This document shows positions 63,316 through 64,000 of a stretch of 64,000 bases of DNA, one piece after another. The stretch comes from Glaciecola petra (GTDB lineage: Bacteria; Pseudomonadota; Gammaproteobacteria; Enterobacterales; Alteromonadaceae). Position 1 is the stretch's first letter, and every line of letters starts with the position of its first letter. Location: NCBI RefSeq assembly GCF_031846345.1, contig NZ_JAVRHX010000001.1, positions 1,426,001-1,490,000 on the forward strand. Reading direction: 5' to 3'. A model generated the notes under the pieces. That model was given only the letters and a program-made list of their open reading frames with translations. It searched no databases and was not told the origin of the DNA. Made by a program: the position numbers and the translations under genes.

Positions 63316-64000
63316 TTATTGCGGCGCGTCACTTGGCTCGCCATCTTCAGATGGTTTGTCTTCTTTACCAACATCAATAGAAGCACCACCAGTAGGTTTG
63401 TTAGTACTTGACGAATTATCAGCCTTGCCCCAATCAGCGGGAGGGCGTACTTCAACTCTATCCATCAAATCGTCTATTTGCTTAGCATCTATGGTTTCAT
63501 ATTTCATCAAAGCGTCTTTCATCGCTTCGAGAATATCCATATTGTCTTTTAAGATCTGGTCAGCAAGCTTGTAATTACGGTCTATCAACTCACGCACTTC
63601 AGCGTCAATCGCTTTCGCAGTTTCGTCAGACATATTGTTTGACTTAGACGTTGAACGTCCAAGAAACACTTCGCCTTCTTCTTCAGCATAAAGCATTGGG
63701 CCCATTCTTTCAGACAAGCCCCATTGCGTCACCATTTTTCGAGCTATCATTGTTGCACGCTCAATGTCGTTTGAAGCGCCTGTTGTCACACCAGCTTTAC
63801 CAAGGGTAATTTCTTCTGCGATTCGGCCACCGAACAAGGTCGCTATCCGAGATTCTAACTCTTCGCGAGAGTTAGAGTATTTATCTTGCTCAGGTAAATA
63901 CATGGTTACACCCAAGGCGCGTCCGCGAGGAATAATAGATACTTTATAAACTGGATCATGTTTAGGCACTAAGCGCCCCACAATTGCGTGGCCAGCTTCG
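63316..64000 (-). CDS. ftsH: ATP-dependent zinc metalloprotease FtsH, C-terminal part (5' end outside window)
   Basis: FtsH is a membrane-anchored AAA protease that degrades LpxC, sigma-32 and misassembled membrane proteins. Only the last ~228 codons are present. The frame is open to the window edge and its first residues read EAGHAIVGR, the second half of the HEAGH zinc motif, so the ATPase and membrane parts lie outside. The third zinc ligand is in TTGASNDIERAT. The C-terminal tail (~from base 63450) is Ser/Gly/Asp/Pro-rich. A start codon inside the window would be an artefact. Confidence 0.95.
   Translation of the reverse strand, partial: EAGHAIVGRLVPKHDPVYKVSIIPRGRALGVTMYLPEQDKYSNSREELESRIATLFGGRIAEEITLGKAGVTTGASNDIERATMIARKMVTQWGLSERMGPMLYAEEEGEVFLGRSTSKSNNMSDETAKAIDAEVRELIDRNYKLADQILKDNMDILEAMKDALMKYETIDAKQIDDLMDRVEVRPPADWGKADNSSSTNKPTGGASIDVGKEDKPSEDGEPSDAPQ

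Noticed and set aside
1..64000. Prophage, transposon, toxin-antitoxin or defence island
   Set aside because: I found no integrase, transposase, phage structural, toxin-antitoxin or defence genes; gene order is largely that of core gammaproteobacterial blocks.

Overview
The window looks like chromosomal DNA of a marine gammaproteobacterium of the Alteromonadales (Alteromonas/Glaciecola/Paraglaciecola-like). This rests on moderately AT-rich base composition (roughly 40% GC by eye), a large maltodextrin-type TonB-dependent receptor next to a lipoprotein pullulanase, Smc rather than MukB beside zipA-ligA, and gene orders shared with this order of bacteria: gltA/sdhCDAB/sucABCD, comEC-msbA-lpxK-ycaR-kdsB, smc-zipA-ligA/cysZ and ftsH-folP-glmM-tpiA-secG-tRNA-Leu. 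The genus is an inference. Almost all of the window is core genome; I see no prophage, insertion sequence, CRISPR array or rRNA.

Layout. 1-2.3 kb: the 3' part of an SGNH-hydrolase-like gene and a CPBP membrane protease homologue. 2.4-9.9 kb: a two-gene alpha-glucan utilisation unit (TonB receptor, then pullulanase lipoprotein). 10.2-12.0 kb: an MscS-type channel and a DUF4345 membrane protein. 12.1-24.1 kb: the TCA-cycle block, with sdhCDAB and sucABCD on the minus strand and gltA divergent. 24.2-32.5 kb: a mixed stretch (DUF3429, phosphomannomutase, tcdA, DedA-like, LysR regulator, DUF3806-like, RDD, an unrecognised membrane protein, DUF2919, a secreted methyltransferase-fold protein). 32.8-41.2 kb: rimO, the lipid A/Kdo export cluster, comEC and a DUF2062 protein. 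41.2-44.5 kb: a three-gene, probably Tat-exported FAD sugar-dehydrogenase module with a sugar isomerase-like protein. 44.6-52.8 kb: ligA, zipA, smc and divergent cysZ. 52.7-57.8 kb: pnp, DUF1244, nlpI and a TPR/HExxH protein. 58-64 kb: an NhaR-type regulator, a short HPF-like protein, tRNA-Leu(GAG), secG, tpiA, glmM, folP and the 3' end of ftsH.

How the genes work together. The TCA block supplies citrate synthase, succinate dehydrogenase, the E1/E2 parts of 2-oxoglutarate dehydrogenase and succinyl-CoA synthetase; E3 is not here. The TonB receptor and pullulanase form an outer-membrane pair for branched alpha-glucans. The msbA-lpxK-kdsB genes build and flip lipid A/Kdo, and glmM feeds amino-sugar precursors for the same envelope.

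The observations I rate highest are: (1) loss of the usual rimP-nusA-infB-rbfA-truB-rpsO block between tRNA-Leu and pnp, with an NhaR-like regulator and an HPF-like gene in its place; (2) a tight nlpI plus predicted secreted metalloprotease pair; (3) a GMC dehydrogenase carrying a C-x5-C-x3-C-P iron-sulfur signature with a Tat escort subunit but no cytochrome gene; (4) a duplicated lipoyl domain in SucB. No wholly new multi-gene system is proven by the sequence alone.
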